Below, in pieces: positions 44,840-54,333 of a stretch of DNA of 64,000 nucleotides; positions within the stretch are counted from its first letter, which is position 1; every line of letters starts with the position of its first letter. The translations under genes were made by a program, and so were the position numbers. Source of the stretch: JACKAQ01 sp965227145 (GTDB lineage Bacteria; Calditrichota; Calditrichia; RBG-13-44-9; J075). Location: the NCBI GenBank assembly GCA_965227145.1, contig OZ245730.1, positions 3,348,001 to 3,412,000 on the forward strand. The letters are read 5' to 3'. The notes under the pieces were generated by a model, which saw only the letters and a program-made list of their open reading frames with translations, searched no databases and was not told the origin of the DNA.

Positions 44840-46315
44840 TTACATTTTTGGTAATTCCGGGTGACTGCCTTTTGAGGGCAGATCGCTGCGACCCATCAAA
44901 AATTCATCGACCGAATGTGCAGCCTCGCGCCCTTCGGAAATTGCCCAAACGATCAGCGATTGACCCATCCGCCCGTCGCCTGCGGCGAAAACGCGGGGTG
45001 CAGCAGTTTGATAATTCGCACCGGTTTGAATGGTGCCGCGCTGGTCGAATGTTACACCAAGTTCATCCAGCCAACTGCCTTTTTCCGGGCCAGTGTAACC
45101 GATCGCGATCAGCACCAAATCCGCCAGCCAGGTGCGTTCCGTTCCGGGAATCTCGAGGATCTGATGCGGCTTGCCTTTTTGCATCAACAATTCCACATCT
45201 ACTGTATTTATGTGAGTTATCCGATTATTTTCCCCAAAAAATGTTTTAGTGAGTACCTTCCATTCACGGTTGCAACCTTCCTCGTGCGATGTGCTGTTGC
45301 GCAATTTATCCGGCCAAAACGGCCACGGCTGATGCGCCGGTCGTTCGTCCGGTGGCGTTTCGTGATAATCAAAATTGGTGATAGAAATTGCTCCCTGGCG
45401 GTTGGCTGTGCCGATGCAATCGCTGGCTGTATCGCCGCCGCCGATGACGATGACGTGTTTGCCCGCCGCATCGATGCGATTGCTATTGTAACTTGCCGGA
45501 TTTTCGCCATTGCAAACGCGGTTTTGTTGGGTGAGATAATCCATCGCGAAGTGAATGCCCTGCAATTCGCTGCCGGGAATGTTACTGAGCCGGCGCGGTT
45601 TGGTGGCGCCGGTGCACAGCACAATTGCGTCAAATATTTTGAGGTCGGCAACTGATACGCTGTCGCCCACCGCCGCGTTGGTAACAAATTCGATGCCCTC
45701 CGCTTTCAGAATTTCCAGCCGGCGGTCGAGCACGCTTTTATCCATTTTGAAATCGGGGATGCCGTAGCGCAACAATCCGCCGATGGCGTCATCGCGCTCG
45801 AAAACCGTCACCGAATGTCCGGCACGATTCAACTGTTGTGCCGCAGCCAAACCCGCCGGACCGGAGCCGATCACCGCAACGGATTTTCCGGTACGCTTTT
45901 CGGGCGGCATCGCTGTCACCCAACCGTTTTTGAACGCTTTTTCGATGATCGATTTTTCGATCATTTCGATCGTCACCGGCGGATCGGTGATGCCCAAAAC
46001 GCAGGATTCCTCGCACGGCGCGGGGCACAACCGACCCGTAAATTCCGGAAAATTGTTGGTTGCCGCCAGTTGTCGATACGCCTCTTCCCAACGATGGTTG
46101 TAAATCAGCTCGTTCCAATCCGGGATCAAATTGCCCAACGGACAGCCGACGTGACAAAACGGCACGCCGCAATCCATACAGCGGGCAGCCTGTTCGCGCA
46201 CTTTTTTTCCGGGAAAATGAGTGTAAATTTCACCGTAATCCTGCACACGAACATCCACCGGACGACGTTCCGGCATCTCGCGCTGAAAGGTTTTGAATCC
46301 GATTATTTTTGCCAT
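44840..46315 (-). CDS. gltD: Glutamate synthase small subunit GltD
   Basis: A 491-residue FAD/NADPH oxidoreductase that passes electrons from NADPH to the large subunit for glutamate formation. The N-terminal 4Fe-4S cysteines are in 'RCMDCGVPFCHVGCPLGN' and 'LCPAPCEESCVLG'. FAD binding is 'VIGSGPAGLAAAQQL' and the NADPH site 'VIVIGGGDTASDCIGTA'. Length is normal (about 480-490). It lies 197 bases downstream of gltB, separated by an inverted repeat pair, and is followed by a terminator. Confidence 0.96.
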   Translation of the reverse strand: MAKIIGFKTFQREMPERRPVDVRVQDYGEIYTHFPGKKVREQAARCMDCGVPFCHVGCPLGNLIPDWNELIYNHRWEEAYRQLAATNNFPEFTGRLCPAPCEESCVLGITDPPVTIEMIEKSIIEKAFKNGWVTAMPPEKRTGKSVAVIGSGPAGLAAAQQLNRAGHSVTVFERDDAIGGLLRYGIPDFKMDKSVLDRRLEILKAEGIEFVTNAAVGDSVSVADLKIFDAIVLCTGATKPRRLSNIPGSELQGIHFAMDYLTQQNRVCNGENPASYNSNRIDAAGKHVIVIGGGDTASDCIGTANRQGAISITNFDYHETPPDERPAHQPWPFWPDKLRNSTSHEEGCNREWKVLTKTFFGENNRITHINTVDVELLMQKGKPHQILEIPGTERTWLADLVLIAIGYTGPEKGSWLDELGVTFDQRGTIQTGANYQTAAPRVFAAGDGRMGQSLIVWAISEGREAAHSVDEFLMGRSDLPSKGSHPELPKM

Positions 46316-46373
46316 TTGTGCAATCCTAAACTATTGTTTTCATTGTTTTTGAATCAATTTGTCGATGATTTCG

Positions 46374-46400
46374 GGAGATTCCTGCCTCCGCAGGAATGAC
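46374..46400. repeat. 27-bp palindromic repeat, left arm
   Basis: The element contains ATTCCTGC-N4-GCAGGAAT with 3-5 base flanks. It is the inverse copy of 46421-46447 (25 of 27 bases match after reverse-complementing) with a 20-base spacer. Together they could form a long hairpin in the gltB-gltD mRNA. Confidence 0.8.
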
Positions 46401-46420
46401 AAAAGAAAAGGTAACCCGGT

Positions 46421-46447
46421 GTCATTCCTGCGATGGCAGGAATCTCC
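46421..46447. repeat. 27-bp palindromic repeat, right arm
   Basis: Inverse copy of 46374-46400, itself palindromic (ATTCCTGC-N4-GCAGGAAT). A third copy lies at 54240-54266. The design resembles dispersed REP/dRS3-type elements of other bacteria, whose members carry ATTCC-N-GGAAT ends. Confidence 0.8.
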
Positions 46448-46512
46448 GGATGCTGTTTTATCGAAATCCCCTTTTTCTCTGTGACCGCCGCGCCCTCTGC
46501 GGTTTGAAAATC

Positions 46513-49500
46513 TCACGCGCCACGTTTGATAATCCCGGCAGCCGTATTCCGGTTGTTTTGCCGTTCTTCCGCAATTCGTTCGAGCGCCTGTTTGTAATCG
46601 CGCGGCATCACTTTCACAAATTTGGGCAAAAATTCATCCCAATAATTGAGGATGCAACGCGCCAGCGAGCTGTCGGTGAAGAGCAAATGGTTTTCGATGA
46701 GCCGTTTCAATTCCGCAACATCGCCGATATTTTCCAGCGATTCAAGATCGACCATTTCCGTGTTGCACAAATAATCGCGGAAGCTGTGCGAATCGTCCAG
46801 CACGTATGCGATGCCGCCGCTCATCCCCGCCGCAAAATTGCGTCCGGTTTTGCCGAGCACCACCACCCGACCGCCGGTCATGTATTCGCAGCCGTGATCG
46901 CCGATGCCCTCGACCACGGCGTTTGCGCCGCTGTTGCGAACCGCGAAACGTTCGCCCGCAATCCCGCGAATATACGCTTCGCCGCTGGTTGCACCATACA
47001 GCGCCACGTTACCGAGGATGATGTTTTCTTCCGGTTTGAACGTTGCGGATTTGTCGGGCGTGATCACCAGTTTCGCGCCGGAAAGCCCTTTGCCGAAATA
47101 ATCGTTGGCATCGCCGTTGATGCGAAATGAGATGCCTTTGGCGCCAAACGCGGCAAAACTTTGTCCGGCAGCGCCGTTGCAGGTGATGGAAATGGTATCT
47201 TCCGGCAGCCCGTTTTCACCGAATTTTCGGGAAATTTCGCTGCTGAGCATCGTGCCCACGCTGCGGTTAACGTTCCAGATATTTGTTTCGATCTGCACTT
47301 TTTTGCCGCTTTCCAACGCGGGTTTGGCTTTTTCGATCAGCGAATGATCGAGCTGTTCATCCAATTCGTGATCCTGTTGTTGGGAGCAAAACAGCGTCGA
47401 TCCGCGATGCTGGCGATGCGGTTTGTGCAGCAATTTGCTCAAATCGATGCCGCCGGCTTTCCAGTGCCCGACCGCCGGATCCATCTGCAATCGCTCGGTG
47501 TGCCCGATCATTTCGTTGAGGGTGCGGTAACCGAGTTGCGCCATAATTTCCCGCAGTTCCTGCGCGACGAGATAAAAATAGTTGATCACATGCTCCGGCT
47601 GTCCGTTGAATTTTTGGCGCAATTCCGGGTCCTGCGTAGCGATGCCCACCGGACAGGTGTTGAGATGGCACACGCGCATCATCACACAGCCCATCGCAAT
47701 GAGCGGGGCGGTTGCGAACCCGAATTCTTCCGCACCGAGCAGCGCGGCAATTGCCACATCGCGACCGGTTTTGAGCTGCCCATCCACTTCAACGGTAATC
47801 CGGCTGCGTAAGTCGTTTAAAACCAACGTTTGATGCGCTTCCGCCAAACCAAGTTCCCACGGCAATCCGGTGTGTTTCAGCGATGTGAGCGGCGATGCAC
47901 CAGTGCCGCCATCGTGTCCGCTGATCAGCACCACATCCGCTTTGCCTTTGGCGACGCCCGCCGCGACCGTGCCCACACCCACTTCGGACACCAGTTTGAC
48001 ATTGATTCGCGCCCGCGAATTGGCATTTTTGAGATCGAAAATGAGCTGCGCCAAATCTTCGATCGAATAAATATCGTGATGCGGCGGCGGCGAAATCAGC
48101 CCGACCCACGGTGTGGAATGACGCGTTTTGGCAATCCACGGATACACTTTGAACGCCGGCAGCTGCCCGCCTTCGCCGGGTTTGGCGCCCTGCGCCATTT
48201 TGATCTGGATTTCATCGCAATTAACGAGATAATGGCTGGTCACACCAAATCGCCCGGAGGCAACCTGTTTGATGGCGCTGCGCCGCAGATTTCCGTTGAC
48301 GTCCGGCAAAAATCTGTCGGAATCCTCCCCGCCCTCGCCGCTGTTGCTGCGCCCACCGATGCGGTTCATTGCAATCGCCAGTGATTCGTGCGCCTCTTTG
48401 CTGATCGAGCCGTAGCTCATCGCGCCGGTTTTGAACCGTTTGACGATCTCCGTCCAGTCTTCAACCATATGCAGCGGAATTCGCTCGCGATCGTTGATGC
48501 GAAAATCGAGCAATCCGCGCAGCGTTCCCGCATCCTTGTTGCGCTGATTCACCAAATCTGCAAATTCTTTGTATGATTTTGGATCGCGCTGTCGTGCTGC
48601 CTGCTGCAATCTGGCGATGCTCAGCGGATTAAAATGGTGCGATTCGCCATCGCGACGCCACTGATATTTTCCGCCAACAGTGAGATCCAAATTTTCGGAA
48701 ATCTCCCGCTCCGGAAATGCCAGTTGAAACCGCAGCTGCACTTCCCGGTGAATGCCGTCCAAACCGATGCCGCCGATGCGCGACGGCGTGCCGCAGAAAT
48801 ATTTGTCCACTACCGCATCGCTCAACCCGATTGCCTCAAAAATTTGTGCGCCCTGATAGCTTTGCAGCGTTGAAATGCCCATTTTCGACATCACTTTGAG
48901 AATGCCATTGCCGATCGCATCGATGTAGCGGCGAATTGCCGTTTTCGCATCGAGGCTGGACAAAATGCCGCGTTCCTGCAAATTTTCGATGGTTTCGAAA
49001 GCAAGATACGGGTTGATCGCGCTGGCGCCGTAACCGACCAGCAAACAGAAATGGTGCACTTCGCGCGGTTCGGCGCTTTCGATAACCAGCCCGCAGCGGG
49101 TGCGTAATTTTTCGCGAATCAGAAAATGGTGCACGGCAGATGTTGCCAGCGCAGCCGGCAGCGGCGCATTGGCTTTGTCTGCTTTTTGATCGGAAAGCAC
49201 GATGATTGCTGCGCCATCGCGAACCAGTTCCGCAGCGCGGGCGCACAATCGTTGAAGCGCGTTTTCCAGCCCGGCAGCGCCTTCCACCACCGGATAAATA
49301 ATGTCCAGCGTTTCGGAGCGAATATCGCCGACCATCGAGCGGATTTGCGCAAGCTGTTTGTTGGTGAGAATCGGTTGGTCGAGTTTGAACAACCGGCAAT
49401 GCTGCGGCGTTTCGTGGAAAATATCCGAATCTTTTCCGATGCTCAATCCCAGCGATGTGACCAGTTCTTCGCGCATCGCATCCAACGGCGGGTTGGTCAC

Positions 49501-51126
49501 CTGCGCAAACAATTGTTTGAAATAATCATACAGCAATCGCGGTTTTTGGGAGAGCACCGCCAGCGGCGTATCGTCGCCCATCGAGCCGATCGGCTCTTTG
49601 CCGTCTTTCGCCATCGGCGAGAGCAGCAATTTCAAATCTTCCTGCGAATAGCCAAACAGTCGCTGGCGCTGCACCAGCGTTTCCGGGTTGCCGCGATAAT
49701 ATTTTTGGGGATCAGCCAAATCTGCAAAATCGACCTGATTATTTTTGAGCCACTCGCCATACGGTTGACGCGCAGCCAGTTCGCGCATAATTTCCGCGTT
49801 TTCGACGATGCGCCCTTTTTTCATATCAACGAGAAACATTTTTCCCGGCTCCAGCCGCCCTTTTGCGGCAACGCGATCCGGTGGGATATCCAGCACACCC
49901 GTTTCAGACGCCATGATCACATAGCCTTTTTTGGTGATCGTATATCGCGCCGGACGCAGCCCGTTGCGATCGAGCACCGCACCGATAATTTCGCCATCGG
50001 TGAACGGCACAAATGCGGGACCGTCCCACGGCTCCATCAAACAGGCGTGATATTCGTAAAATGCTTTTTCTTCGGGCGACATGCTTTGGTGGTGTTCCCA
50101 TGCTTCGGGGATGAGCATCAGCATGGCATGCGGGAGCGAGCGACCGGTGTGATAGAGCAGCTCCAGCGCGTTGTCCAGCACGGCGGAATCGCTGCCGCCG
50201 GTTGTGGCAATCGGGAAAATTTTTTGCATATCCGCGCCAAAATCATCATTTTTGAACAACGATTCGCGGGTGTGCAGCCAGTTCACGTTGCCGCGCAACG
50301 TGTTAATTTCGCCGTTGTGACACAAATAGCGGAACGGCTGCGCCAGTGGCCACGATGGAAATGTGTTGGTGCTGTAACGCTGATGCACCAGCGCCAGCGC
50401 GCTCACCAGATGCTCATTTTGCAAATCTTCGTAAAATGTTTCGATCTGGTCTGCCAGCAGCAATCCTTTGTAAACCATGGTTCGGCTGGATAAGCTGGGT
50501 ATGTAAAAGTATTGTTTTTCTTTGAGTTGCGACTCACGGATTTGCCGTTCCATCACTTTGCGGATGACGAATAATTTTCGCTCGAAATCGCGATTGTTGC
50601 GGATGTTGCGCCCTTTTCCAATAAACACCTGCATAATTGAAGGCATCTTATCCTGCGCGGTTTTGCCGAGCACAGACGCATTTACCGGCACGCGCCGCCA
50701 ACCGAGGAACTCCTGCCCTTCTTCTTCGATCACCCGTTCAAATTTCTGGATGCAGCAGGCTCGTTCTGTGGAGCTTCGCGGGAAAAAAATCAGTCCGGTT
50801 GCGTAATCGCCTTCGGCGGGTAATGCGATGCTGAGTGGTTCGCAAACTTCCCGCAAAAACGTATCGGGAATCTGGATGAGAATTCCGGCGCCATCACCCG
50901 TGCCGCCATCGTGCCCGGTTGCCCCGCGATGGGTTAATTTGACGAGAATTTCCAACGCCCGTTGCACAACGTCGTGCGATTTTTCGCCATTGAGGCTGCA
51001 AATAAATCCTGCACCGCAGGCATCGTGTTCAAATTGCGGATCGTACAATCCCTGTTTGGATGGAAAAAACGAGGTGTTTTCGCAACGATTTCCGTTTTGT
51101 TGCTCTGGCAATAGCTCATTGGGCAT
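46513..51126 (-). CDS. gltB: Glutamate synthase large subunit GltB
   Basis: A 1537-residue class II glutamine amidotransferase-type enzyme that forms glutamate from glutamine and 2-oxoglutarate. The N-terminal nucleophile is probably Cys37 in 'HDACGAGFIC' after a 36-residue propeptide. Later parts hold the FMN-binding synthase barrel ('ARINVKLVSEVGVGTVAAG'), the 3Fe-4S cluster Cys in 'GCVMMRVCHLNTCPVG' and the C-terminal beta-helix with Gly repeats ('GIGDHGCEYMTGGRVVVLG'). AAAGGAGGGTGA directly before the ATG gives a very strong start. It supplies glutamate used by the branched-chain and arginine routes in this window. Confidence 0.97.
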   Translation of the reverse strand: MPNELLPEQQNGNRCENTSFFPSKQGLYDPQFEHDACGAGFICSLNGEKSHDVVQRALEILVKLTHRGATGHDGGTGDGAGILIQIPDTFLREVCEPLSIALPAEGDYATGLIFFPRSSTERACCIQKFERVIEEEGQEFLGWRRVPVNASVLGKTAQDKMPSIMQVFIGKGRNIRNNRDFERKLFVIRKVMERQIRESQLKEKQYFYIPSLSSRTMVYKGLLLADQIETFYEDLQNEHLVSALALVHQRYSTNTFPSWPLAQPFRYLCHNGEINTLRGNVNWLHTRESLFKNDDFGADMQKIFPIATTGGSDSAVLDNALELLYHTGRSLPHAMLMLIPEAWEHHQSMSPEEKAFYEYHACLMEPWDGPAFVPFTDGEIIGAVLDRNGLRPARYTITKKGYVIMASETGVLDIPPDRVAAKGRLEPGKMFLVDMKKGRIVENAEIMRELAARQPYGEWLKNNQVDFADLADPQKYYRGNPETLVQRQRLFGYSQEDLKLLLSPMAKDGKEPIGSMGDDTPLAVLSQKPRLLYDYFKQLFAQVTNPPLDAMREELVTSLGLSIGKDSDIFHETPQHCRLFKLDQPILTNKQLAQIRSMVGDIRSETLDIIYPVVEGAAGLENALQRLCARAAELVRDGAAIIVLSDQKADKANAPLPAALATSAVHHFLIREKLRTRCGLVIESAEPREVHHFCLLVGYGASAINPYLAFETIENLQERGILSSLDAKTAIRRYIDAIGNGILKVMSKMGISTLQSYQGAQIFEAIGLSDAVVDKYFCGTPSRIGGIGLDGIHREVQLRFQLAFPEREISENLDLTVGGKYQWRRDGESHHFNPLSIARLQQAARQRDPKSYKEFADLVNQRNKDAGTLRGLLDFRINDRERIPLHMVEDWTEIVKRFKTGAMSYGSISKEAHESLAIAMNRIGGRSNSGEGGEDSDRFLPDVNGNLRRSAIKQVASGRFGVTSHYLVNCDEIQIKMAQGAKPGEGGQLPAFKVYPWIAKTRHSTPWVGLISPPPHHDIYSIEDLAQLIFDLKNANSRARINVKLVSEVGVGTVAAGVAKGKADVVLISGHDGGTGASPLTSLKHTGLPWELGLAEAHQTLVLNDLRSRITVEVDGQLKTGRDVAIAALLGAEEFGFATAPLIAMGCVMMRVCHLNTCPVGIATQDPELRQKFNGQPEHVINYFYLVAQELREIMAQLGYRTLNEMIGHTERLQMDPAVGHWKAGGIDLSKLLHKPHRQHRGSTLFCSQQQDHELDEQLDHSLIEKAKPALESGKKVQIETNIWNVNRSVGTMLSSEISRKFGENGLPEDTISITCNGAAGQSFAAFGAKGISFRINGDANDYFGKGLSGAKLVITPDKSATFKPEENIILGNVALYGATSGEAYIRGIAGERFAVRNSGANAVVEGIGDHGCEYMTGGRVVVLGKTGRNFAAGMSGGIAYVLDDSHSFRDYLCNTEMVDLESLENIGDVAELKRLIENHLLFTDSSLARCILNYWDEFLPKFVKVMPRDYKQALERIAEERQNNRNTAAGIIKRGA

Positions 51127-51327
51127 AGGTCACCCTCCTTTGCGGTTGAATGTGAAAGCGAAGACAGTCGCACCCGAACCGCCGGGTTGAGCCAAATTGT
51201 CGCAAAAATGTGATCAAAAAAATTGAAGTGAAGACAGCGCAGAAAAGACAAATATTAAATGCTGTTGAATGCGGACTTGAGTTTTGGGCGCGTCAACGCC
51301 GCGCCGCTACATTATCCTTTACCGAGA

Positions 51328-52428
51328 TTATCCCGCAACATCCGCAGTGCTCAATAATTGCATGGTTTGCCGGGTAATCATCGCGCCCATTTCAATTGTT
51401 GAAACGGGTTTGCCGTTTGCCACACGTAAATCGGCGGTGTGGAAACCGTTTGCCAATGTGGATTCGATTGCTGACTCGATGGCACGAGCAGCTTCCGGCC
51501 GGTTGAATGAATATTCCAGCATCATCGCGATCGACGCGATCATCGCTACCGGATTGGCTTTGCCCTGTCCGGCAATATCCGGCGCGGAACCGTGAACCGG
51601 CTCATACAACGGTGTGCCGTCGCCGATGCTGGCGGATGGCAACATGCCTATGGAACCGGTGAGCACGCTGGCTTCGTCGCTCAAAATATCGCCAAACAGA
51701 TTTCCGGTGAGAATCACATCGAATTGTTTGGGCCAGCGCACCAGTTGCATCGCGCAATTATCCACGAGCATGTGATCGAGTTGAACATCGGGATATTCTG
51801 CGGCGACGGAAGCCACCACTTTTCGCCACAGCTGGGACACTTCCAGCACGTTGGCTTTATCTACCGAGGTTAACTTCCCACGACGCAGCCGGGCTAATTT
51901 GAACGCTTTGTGAGCAATGCGCTGGACTTCTTTTTCGCTGTAAATCATTGTATTTACTGCACTTTTACCATCTGCTGAAATCTCAGCCGGTTTACCGAAA
52001 TAGATGCCGCCCGTCAACTCGCGAACAACCATTAAATCAATGCCTTCAATAAGTTCGCGTTTTAGCGGCGATGCATCCACCAGTGTTTCGTAAACTTTCG
52101 CGGGGCGCAAATTGCAATACACGCCGAGCGCGGCGCGCAATCCCAACAGCGCGCGTTCCGGTTTCAGGTGCGGCGGGTTGTTGTCGCATTCCGGCAACCC
52201 GACTGCGCCGAGTAAAACGGCATCCGCGTTTTGGCAGGCTTTTAATGTTTCATCTAAAATGGGGACGCCGTGCGTTTTTAAACAGCAACCGCCGGCCAAA
52301 TGTTTTTCAAATGTAAATGATAATTTTAGCGGTTTTTCGAGCGCTTTGAGCAGCTTTAACCCTTCGTTCATCACTTCGGGACCGATCCCGTCGCCGCCGA
52401 TAATCGCTAATTTTATTTTATCTGCCAT
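51328..52428 (-). CDS. leuB: 3-isopropylmalate dehydrogenase LeuB
   Basis: A 366-residue NAD-dependent oxidative decarboxylase, the third step of leucine synthesis. Active-site residues of the family are all present: Arg98, Arg108, Arg136 ('VVRELTGGIYFG'), Tyr143, Lys191 ('SVDKANVLE'), and metal ligands Asp223, Asp247 and Asp251 ('NLFGDILSDEAS'). The NAD site 'EPVHGSAPDIAGQGKANP' is standard. It is the last gene of the ilv-leu run and follows a divergent LeuB paralogue (41-base gap); this copy must be the catalytic enzyme. Confidence 0.97.
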   Translation of the reverse strand: MADKIKLAIIGGDGIGPEVMNEGLKLLKALEKPLKLSFTFEKHLAGGCCLKTHGVPILDETLKACQNADAVLLGAVGLPECDNNPPHLKPERALLGLRAALGVYCNLRPAKVYETLVDASPLKRELIEGIDLMVVRELTGGIYFGKPAEISADGKSAVNTMIYSEKEVQRIAHKAFKLARLRRGKLTSVDKANVLEVSQLWRKVVASVAAEYPDVQLDHMLVDNCAMQLVRWPKQFDVILTGNLFGDILSDEASVLTGSIGMLPSASIGDGTPLYEPVHGSAPDIAGQGKANPVAMIASIAMMLEYSFNRPEAARAIESAIESTLANGFHTADLRVANGKPVSTIEMGAMITRQTMQLLSTADVAG

Positions 52429-52469
52429 CCGGTTCCTCGTCTATTCGTTCTGTTCCAAATTCAGTAAAA

Positions 52470-53579
52470 TCAAGCTGTTAAAAAGGGTGCACCGAGACAG
52501 TGGAGCACTTCTTCCAACACGTAATTGACCATTTCTTCGGTGCCGACAGCAACGCCGTTTGGCACGGGCATATCGATGGTGTGATATCCGCGCGCCACTA
52601 CTGCGGCAATTGCATCCTCGATGTTGTGCGCCGCCAGCGACATACCGAATGAATAGTGCAGCATCAGCGCAATCGAATTCATCATCGCAATGGGATTCGC
52701 CAGATTTTTCCCGACAATTTTCTGGTCGGTATCGTGAATCGGCTGGAAAATGCTGACGCCGCTGCCCAAACAGGCGGACGCGAGCATCCCGACGGATTCG
52801 CTGAGTTTTCCGGCAGCTTCGTTTACTTTCATGGCGTACCGCGATTCGCTGAAAATCACATCAAATTCATACGGCGAGCGATCGAGCATTTCGATAGCAT
52901 CGGTAATGTGAACCAGTTCCAACTTCACACCGGGATATTCGGCATGGGTTTCTTCGACAATTGAACGCCACATCCGGGAGCTGGTGGGGCTGCTCAAATC
53001 GGTTACTGCGGTCAATTTTCGGCGACGAATTTGAGCCAACTGAAATGCTCTCCGGGCAACCCGGCGGATTTCGCTTTTGCTAAATGTGCTGCGTTCCGGG
53101 GTGGTTTCCCAATGCGCATTTTTGTGAGCTATCTCGTGATAATAATAGCCGTTACGCATGGTTTGAACCACCACAAAATCGATATTTTTGGTAACGGTTG
53201 ACGTTACCGGCAAATGCTGCGGCACCACATTTCGCACCCGAATGGAGCGAATATTGCAATATGCGCCCAGTCCGGTGCGCAGTTCCACCAACGCGTGTTT
53301 GGGTCGCAATTCATCGGGATTTTTATCGTAAGCAGCATCGCCGACCGGGCCGAGCAGCACGGCATCGGCAGCCTGGCATGCTTCCAGCGTTTCCGCACTC
53401 AGCGGCACGCCAAATTGTTTCATCGATTTGCCGCCAACGGGCAATTCCTCAAATTCGAACCGCAGATCAAACGGTTCTTCCAACGCGCGTAATAGTTTTA
53501 CGCTTTGCTGCATAATTTCCGGTCCCACGCCGTCGCCCGGCAGCAAAACGATTTTTTTAACACTCGGTCCCTCATGCAT
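52470..53579 (-). CDS. LeuB-like paralogue with a dismantled active site
   Basis: A 369-residue member of the isocitrate/isopropylmalate dehydrogenase family next to the true leuB. Ungapped comparison with its neighbour over the active-site region shows the catalytic Lys replaced by Asp194, the three metal-binding Asp by Thr226, Met250 and Glu254, and a substrate Arg by Gln139. The NAD loop 'HGSAPDIAG' becomes 'HDTDQKIVG'. Two substrate Arg and the Tyr are kept. It cannot be a normal decarboxylating dehydrogenase. The frame is intact and has a GGAGGAT site before the ATG at 53579, so it is expressed. It may partner LeuB, or have a new role. It overlaps leuD by eight bases. Confidence 0.8.
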   Translation of the reverse strand: MHEGPSVKKIVLLPGDGVGPEIMQQSVKLLRALEEPFDLRFEFEELPVGGKSMKQFGVPLSAETLEACQAADAVLLGPVGDAAYDKNPDELRPKHALVELRTGLGAYCNIRSIRVRNVVPQHLPVTSTVTKNIDFVVVQTMRNGYYYHEIAHKNAHWETTPERSTFSKSEIRRVARRAFQLAQIRRRKLTAVTDLSSPTSSRMWRSIVEETHAEYPGVKLELVHITDAIEMLDRSPYEFDVIFSESRYAMKVNEAAGKLSESVGMLASACLGSGVSIFQPIHDTDQKIVGKNLANPIAMMNSIALMLHYSFGMSLAAHNIEDAIAAVVARGYHTIDMPVPNGVAVGTEEMVNYVLEEVLHCLGAPFLTA

Positions 53580-54147
53580 GAACAGATCCTCCAATCATGC
53601 CTTTTTTCCGGGCGTATGCGAAAATTCCCCCCGCCTCCAGAATTTCAGCCACCTGGCCCAATCCTTTGATGGGAAACGACTCGCCTGTCCGGTAATTAAT
53701 TATTGTTGCTTCGTCAAAATTGATTTCTGCTTCGTCGCCGGTTTGGAAATGGTTTACCAAAATATCAACCGATTCAGCGGGAATGACAAATCCGCCATCC
53801 ACCGCGTTGCGATAAAAAATGCGGGCATAACTGGGCGCAACCACGACCTTTGCACCGGCAATTTCCAATGCCGCGGGTGCATGTTCGCGGGACGATCCGC
53901 ATCCGAAATTTTTCCCGGAAACGATAATCGAAAAGTCGCTTTCGTGCTTTCCTTCTGCAACAAACGGGATGTTACCATTCGGCAATCCGGATGCCTCGAT
54001 CGGCACACCGGAGAGGGCGTATTCACCGTATTTTTCCCGTTCGCCCGGTTTTTCCAGGCTGTAAACCAAATATTGCGCGGGAATAATTTGATCCGTATCG
54101 ATGTCATCCCCCACGACAAATACTTTTCCTTTGATCACTTTTTCCAT
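53572..54147 (-). CDS. leuD: 3-isopropylmalate dehydratase small subunit LeuD
   Basis: A 191-residue swivel-domain subunit that with LeuC isomerises 2- to 3-isopropylmalate. 'GDDIDTDQIIPAQYLVY' and 'NFGCGSSREHAPAAL' are the two defining motifs (the Ser-Arg region contacts substrate). Length is between the archaeal short form (about 165) and the E. coli form (about 200). The last codons overlap the start of the LeuB-like gene. About 186 bases with one repeat copy separate it from leuC. Confidence 0.95.
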   Translation of the reverse strand: MEKVIKGKVFVVGDDIDTDQIIPAQYLVYSLEKPGEREKYGEYALSGVPIEASGLPNGNIPFVAEGKHESDFSIIVSGKNFGCGSSREHAPAALEIAGAKVVVAPSYARIFYRNAVDGGFVIPAESVDILVNHFQTGDEAEINFDEATIINYRTGESFPIKGLGQVAEILEAGGIFAYARKKGMIGGSVHA

Positions 54148-54239
54148 TATTCGATAACCGTTTTCTGAATTTAAAATTTAATAAAAGTATCGTTCTATCT
54201 TGTTGAAAACCCGGTTCTCCGCAGAGTTGGCAGTCTGTG

Positions 54240-54266
54240 GTCGTTCCTGCGAAGGCAGGAATCTCA
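54240..54266. repeat. 27-bp palindromic repeat, third copy
   Basis: Matches the 46421-46447 copy at about 24 of 27 positions (TTCCTGC-N4-GCAGGAA core). It lies between leuC and leuD within the operon, not at its ends. Confidence 0.75.
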
Positions 54267-54333
54267 AACCGGATATTTACAAATTGCACATGTTTTTTTG
54301 CGATCTCAAATTATTGATTTCTATGAATATATC

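Noticed and set aside
49126..50493. A 455-codon forward frame opposite gltB
   Set aside because: It lies wholly antisense to well-matched GltB and its translation has no recognisable motifs. Long antisense frames are common opposite this gene's codon pattern.
51284..51310. GC-rich hairpin (GGCGCG / CGCGCC) after leuB, considered as a terminator
   Set aside because: The stem is only six pairs and no T-run follows on either strand.
52470..53579. Reading this gene as a tartrate dehydrogenase or isocitrate dehydrogenase
   Set aside because: Both would still need the catalytic Lys and metal-binding Asp residues, which are absent here.
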